Part shown: piece by piece, positions 4,931-7,348 of the stretch
Layout: each line of letters begins with the position of its first letter
Numbering within the stretch: position 1 is the stretch's first letter
Origin: Oscillospiraceae bacterium
GTDB taxonomy: Bacteria > Bacillota > Clostridia > Oscillospirales > Ruminococcaceae
Length of the DNA stretch: 7,348 nt
Direction: 5' to 3'
NCBI GenBank assembly: GCA_030527085.1
Contig: JAUNBN010000062.1
Location: 1 to 7,348, forward strand
Position numbers and translations under genes: made by a program
The notes under the pieces: generated by a model
Told to the model about the DNA's origin: nothing
The model's input: the letters and a program-made list of their open reading frames with translations, nothing else
Databases searched by the model: none

Positions 4931-7348
4931 TCAGGCGCTCCACATCATCTCGCCTATCGTAATGCCGCTGTAATAGTGGCCGAGTATGGCTTTATAATCC
5001 CAGCCCATCGCTATGGCGTACTCGTTTGCGCCGCCCACGCTCAAGCCCACGCCGTGTCCCTCGCCCCTGACGGCGAAAACGGCCTGCGAGCCGCTCCAGC
5101 TCAAATCGAAGCAGGCGGAATTAAGTCCCAGGCAGCTCAAAGCCAGCTCCTGTCCGCTTGTTAAAGCCTGCCCGTCTATGCTCACCTCATCGGCGCAGCC
5201 GCCGGAAGTAAGGCTCAGAACCTGTATCCAGTTCTCGCTGTCGTCGGAGAGGCTCAGGCTGTAGTAGGCCTCGAGGCGTGATTTGAGCGCGTCGCGGGCG
5301 AAGCTCGCCGATGAGCTGTAATCCCTAAGCTGGTAGTCGTAGCGACTCTCAACGCTTTGGAGATAAGCGTAGTCCTCGCCGAAGACCTCGGCGGCGGAAT
5401 TTGTGCGCCCCGCGCTTATCATGAAAAAGGGAGTAAAGGCGAAGTCTTCTTCAAAGTATACACCTTCGTTAATAACCTGTGAAGTCAGATTTAAAATATT
5501 GTCGCTCGGGGATTTGCCGCTGACAGAAGGTTTAATCCCGATATCGAAGGCGTAGCGCAGCCAGCTGTTGCAGGCCACAGCCAGCGCCTTTACGGTCTCG
5601 TCCTCGTAGGAGTCGTCCAGCTCGTAGGCTACCATGCGGCCCACTATATTCAGCGGAGTATCCGTAAGCTCGCTGCCGTTCATTATAACGCTTATGACCA
5701 CCTCGCCGTCAGAAGAAAGGGAAGGGGACTCGGCCGCGGAGCCGTTTTGCCTTATCAGACCGCCGTTCGCGGCATAAACCTCCTCAGTCTCGCCCGCGTT
5801 TTTCTCGTTGGCGCTCAGCCAGTTGCGCCATCTGTCGCGCTCGATTACGAGATTGAGGTTGGAGGAGCCGCCGTTCAGCTCGTAGTATTTTTCGGGGTAG
5901 AGCGCCGCGAAGTTGCGGCTTATCGACTCGGCGCTTATAGTTGCAGCCTCGCCCTCGCGCAGCCTGCGCGCCACTATCACCAGCTTCTCGCCCTCCCAGC
6001 CGCCGAGGTCGCTTACGAGAGTAATAAAGCTGTCGGAGCTAATTATGCTCGTGTTCACACTGATGACGGAGCGCATCTTCATTTCAATAACGAAATTGAC
6101 GAACTCTTCCTCGGAGGCGAAGTTCTGCGCCTTATAAAAGTCTGTTACATCGCCGTTTTCCTCGCTGTCGTTGGCTATAAAGACCGCCGCGAGCTTGTAG
6201 CTGGCTATGCCGCTCTCGGTGGTGAGGTTGAAGAGATAGTCGGACTGGGCCAGGGAGAGACCATCGTCGCCCAAATAGGCGCGCAGCGGGCCGAAGACCT
6301 GAGAGGTGTCGCCGCTGGTGCCGTAGATAACCAGATTTGAGGGCTGAGAGCCGTCCTCGGGCAGCACGACATAGGGACAGCCCAGCGCGTTGCGCGAGCC
6401 GCTGAAGTCGTGGTCGGCGTAGTAGCCGCTGCCGTCGTCCTCTACCACAACGCAGTCCAGCGCGCCGCCGTCAGTGGTGAGCCAGGCGTAGGCGTCCGGG
6501 TTCTGCTCTCGCATTGAAAACAGGGCGTCCGTAGTCTGAAGGGAGTTCGCCGAGGTCTGGACGGCGCTGTAGACACTCTCGTAGAGGCGGCTTCTGAGGG
6601 CGCGGACTCCCGCGAAAACGCCGGTGCCGACCAGCGCCAGCAGCAGCAGACTTACGAGCCCCTTTTCGACCGCGAGGCTGGATTTCTTGCGCGCGCGGCC
6701 TTTTTTGTCCATATCGGCAATGTCGCCGGGGCCGAACTCCCGCGCGCCCTCTATCTTGAGGCCTGCTAGGTGGCGGCGCAGCATGTCCAGCGCGTTGTGT
6801 ACGCTCATCTCGCGGACGTTCTCGCGCGAGCGCTTGTTGCCGAAATTGAACTTTTTGACCAAAACGCGAGACTTGTCTGCCAGCGCGATATACACCAGAC
6901 CCACGGGCTTGTCTATGTAGCCCTCGTTAGTCGGCCCCGCTATGCCCGTTACGGCCAGCGCGATATCGGCCTTGGACTTCGCCAGCGCGCCCTTGGCCAT
7001 CTCGGCCGCGACGGCCGAGCTCACGGCGCTGTACTTGCGCAGTATAGAGCTGTCTACGCCGAGGGCAGCCTGCTTGCATTTGTTGGTATAGGTCACCGCG
7101 CCGTATTCAAAGACCTTGGAGGCTCCGGGAACCGAGGTCAGCCTTCCCGCCAGGAGACCGCCGGTGCAGCTCTCGGCCAGGGCCAGCTTGTGCCCCGACT
7201 TAATGAGCATTCCCATAACGACTTCCTCGAGCTCCTCGCCGTTTTCGGAGAAGATATACTCGCCCAGCAGCTCGCGGTACTGCCTTACCTTTTTATTCAG
7301 CATCTTTTTTGCGGCCTCGTCGGAGCTCGCATGGGCGTAGATATTTAT
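4931..7348 (-). CDS. cinA: CinA (nicotinamide-nucleotide amidase) fused to a membrane-anchored pseudosortase-SpoIID protein, 5' partial
   Basis: The frame is open to the window edge. The 15 codons before the first in-window ATG (7303) encode a match to the CinA linker region (AHASSDEAAKK), so the true start and the N-terminal molybdopterin-binding-like domain lie outside. Numbering from that ATG: CinA C-terminal amidase at about 20-180 with AESCTGG (43-49), TYTNKCK (71-77, conserved Tyr and Lys) and TGIAGP (119-124); this domain converts NMN to nicotinic acid mononucleotide and is cytoplasmic. A basic linker (KKGRARKK, 200-207) and a membrane helix at about 214-233 follow. Next come a class-B-sortase-like domain (240-447) lacking its catalytic residues, a linker, and a SpoIID/LytB domain (about 548-785). 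SpoIID retains Glu561 in AYEL, SAGRT (630-634), RGEGHGVG (746-753) and ILGHYYSG. Basic-side-in topology puts CinA inside and SpoIID outside. A missed gene boundary near Met198 (ATG at 6712) is the main alternative. Confidence 0.85.
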   Translation of the reverse strand: MNIYAHASSDEAAKKMLNKKVRQYRELLGEYIFSENGEELEEVVMGMLIKSGHKLALAESCTGGLLAGRLTSVPGASKVFEYGAVTYTNKCKQAALGVDSSILRKYSAVSSAVAAEMAKGALAKSKADIALAVTGIAGPTNEGYIDKPVGLVYIALADKSRVLVKKFNFGNKRSRENVREMSVHNALDMLRRHLAGLKIEGAREFGPGDIADMDKKGRARKKSSLAVEKGLVSLLLLALVGTGVFAGVRALRSRLYESVYSAVQTSANSLQTTDALFSMREQNPDAYAWLTTDGGALDCVVVEDDGSGYYADHDFSGSRNALGCPYVVLPEDGSQPSNLVIYGTSGDTSQVFGPLRAYLGDDGLSLAQSDYLFNLTTESGIASYKLAAVFIANDSEENGDVTDFYKAQNFASEEEFVNFVIEMKMRSVISVNTSIISSDSFITLVSDLGGWEGEKLVIVARRLREGEAATISAESISRNFAALYPEKYYELNGGSSNLNLVIERDRWRNWLSANEKNAGETEEVYAANGGLIRQNGSAAESPSLSSDGEVVISVIMNGSELTDTPLNIVGRMVAYELDDSYEDETVKALAVACNSWLRYAFDIGIKPSVSGKSPSDNILNLTSQVINEGVYFEEDFAFTPFFMISAGRTNSAAEVFGEDYAYLQSVESRYDYQLRDYSSSASFARDALKSRLEAYYSLSLSDDSENWIQVLSLTSGGCADEVSIDGQALTSGQELALSCLGLNSACFDLSWSGSQAVFAVRGEGHGVGLSVGGANEYAIAMGWDYKAILGHYYSGITIGEMMWSA
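4949..5662 (-). other. SpoIID/LytB-type peptidoglycan lytic domain
   Basis: SpoIID of endospore formers is a lytic transglycosylase acting on denuded glycan during engulfment; LytB-like relatives occur in other wall-remodelling proteins. Here the domain keeps the Glu that aligns with the catalytic SpoIID glutamate (E561 in VAYEL), the ALAVACNSW helix, the SAGRT segment corresponding to SSGGxT, a YLQSV strand, and the C-terminal RGEGHGVG/ILGHYYSG signature. The usual SQxGA after GHGVG is changed to SVGGA. It is probably extracytoplasmic and probably active, but its target is inferred. Confidence 0.8.
5963..6586 (-). other. Class-B-sortase-like domain with degenerate active site
   Basis: Residues about 240-447 of the fused protein follow the class B sortase pattern: an N-terminal helix; NPDAYAWL for NxDxxGWI; GYYADHDFSG for the YL-HDF-G strand; LVIYGT for IIYGH; VFGPLRAYL for MFGxLxxY; YKLAAVF; FYKAQNF; EEEFVNFV; FITLVSD for ILTLSTC; and KLVIVARR for RxVVxAR. 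The three catalytic positions, His, Cys and Arg, are Thr329, Asp432 and Lys440. Transpeptidation is therefore not expected; a binding or structural role is more likely. The fold call comes from motif order, without an alignment search. Confidence 0.75.

Noticed and set aside
5747..6340. Plus-strand open frame of 197 codons
   Set aside because: It is fully antisense to the pseudosortase region, whose minus-strand frame shows conserved sortase motifs. There is no family resemblance on the plus strand.
6701..6706. Six-base homopolymer just after Met198 as a sequencing-error explanation of the fusion
   Set aside because: Both sides of the run read in the same frame as one continuous protein. An error here would shift the membrane-helix frame relative to the Met198 start as well, so the current base count is the one that gives a sensible protein on either hypothesis.
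7304..7310. A_AAA_AAG heptamer in frame within the CinA part
   Set aside because: It fits the -1 slippery consensus, but the -1 frame ends three codons later (TAA), which would remove the whole amidase domain. I see no clear stimulatory structure, so chance is the simpler reading.

Overview
The window looks like part of a moderately GC-rich chromosome of a Gram-positive bacterium, probably of the Clostridia (Bacillota). This rests on a class-B-sortase-like domain, a SpoIID-type peptidoglycan lytic domain and the style of the lone prepilin. The assignment is inference; no rRNA or tRNA is present. All five genes lie on the minus strand and are described here in transcription order, from high to low coordinates.

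Right part (4279-7348): an open frame runs off the right edge. It begins inside the linker region of CinA and contains the complete CinA C-terminal nicotinamide-nucleotide amidase domain. It continues without a stop through a basic linker, one membrane segment, a class-B-sortase-like domain and a SpoIID/LytB domain. The sortase-like domain appears catalytically dead: the His, Cys and Arg positions are Thr, Asp and Lys. SpoIID keeps its catalytic-type Glu. This CinA-TM-pseudosortase-SpoIID chain is the most unusual object in the window. A type IV prepilin-like gene follows 37 nt later, with its own ribosome binding site, and is probably cotranscribed.

Middle (3883-4278): a 396-bp gap without a convincing gene. 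It holds a nested inverted repeat (possible terminator or dispersed palindromic repeat), a second imperfect hairpin, a T7 tract, a candidate promoter for the leftward operon, a leader hairpin and a short AT-rich dyad.

Left part (23-3882): a tight three-gene operon encoding a PAPS-dependent sulfotransferase, CysD (ATP sulfurylase small subunit) and a CysN/CysC fusion (GTPase subunit plus APS kinase). The sulfotransferase stop codon lies in the cysD Shine-Dalgarno region, and cysD and cysNC overlap as TGATG. Together they form a self-contained sulfation cassette. CysD/CysN would make APS from sulfate and ATP, the CysC domain would phosphorylate it to PAPS, and the sulfotransferase would transfer the sulfuryl group to an unknown acceptor. 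This parallels nodP-nodQ-nodH in rhizobia and the steroid-sulfation locus of Bacteroides. No PAPS or sulfite reductase is visible in the window.
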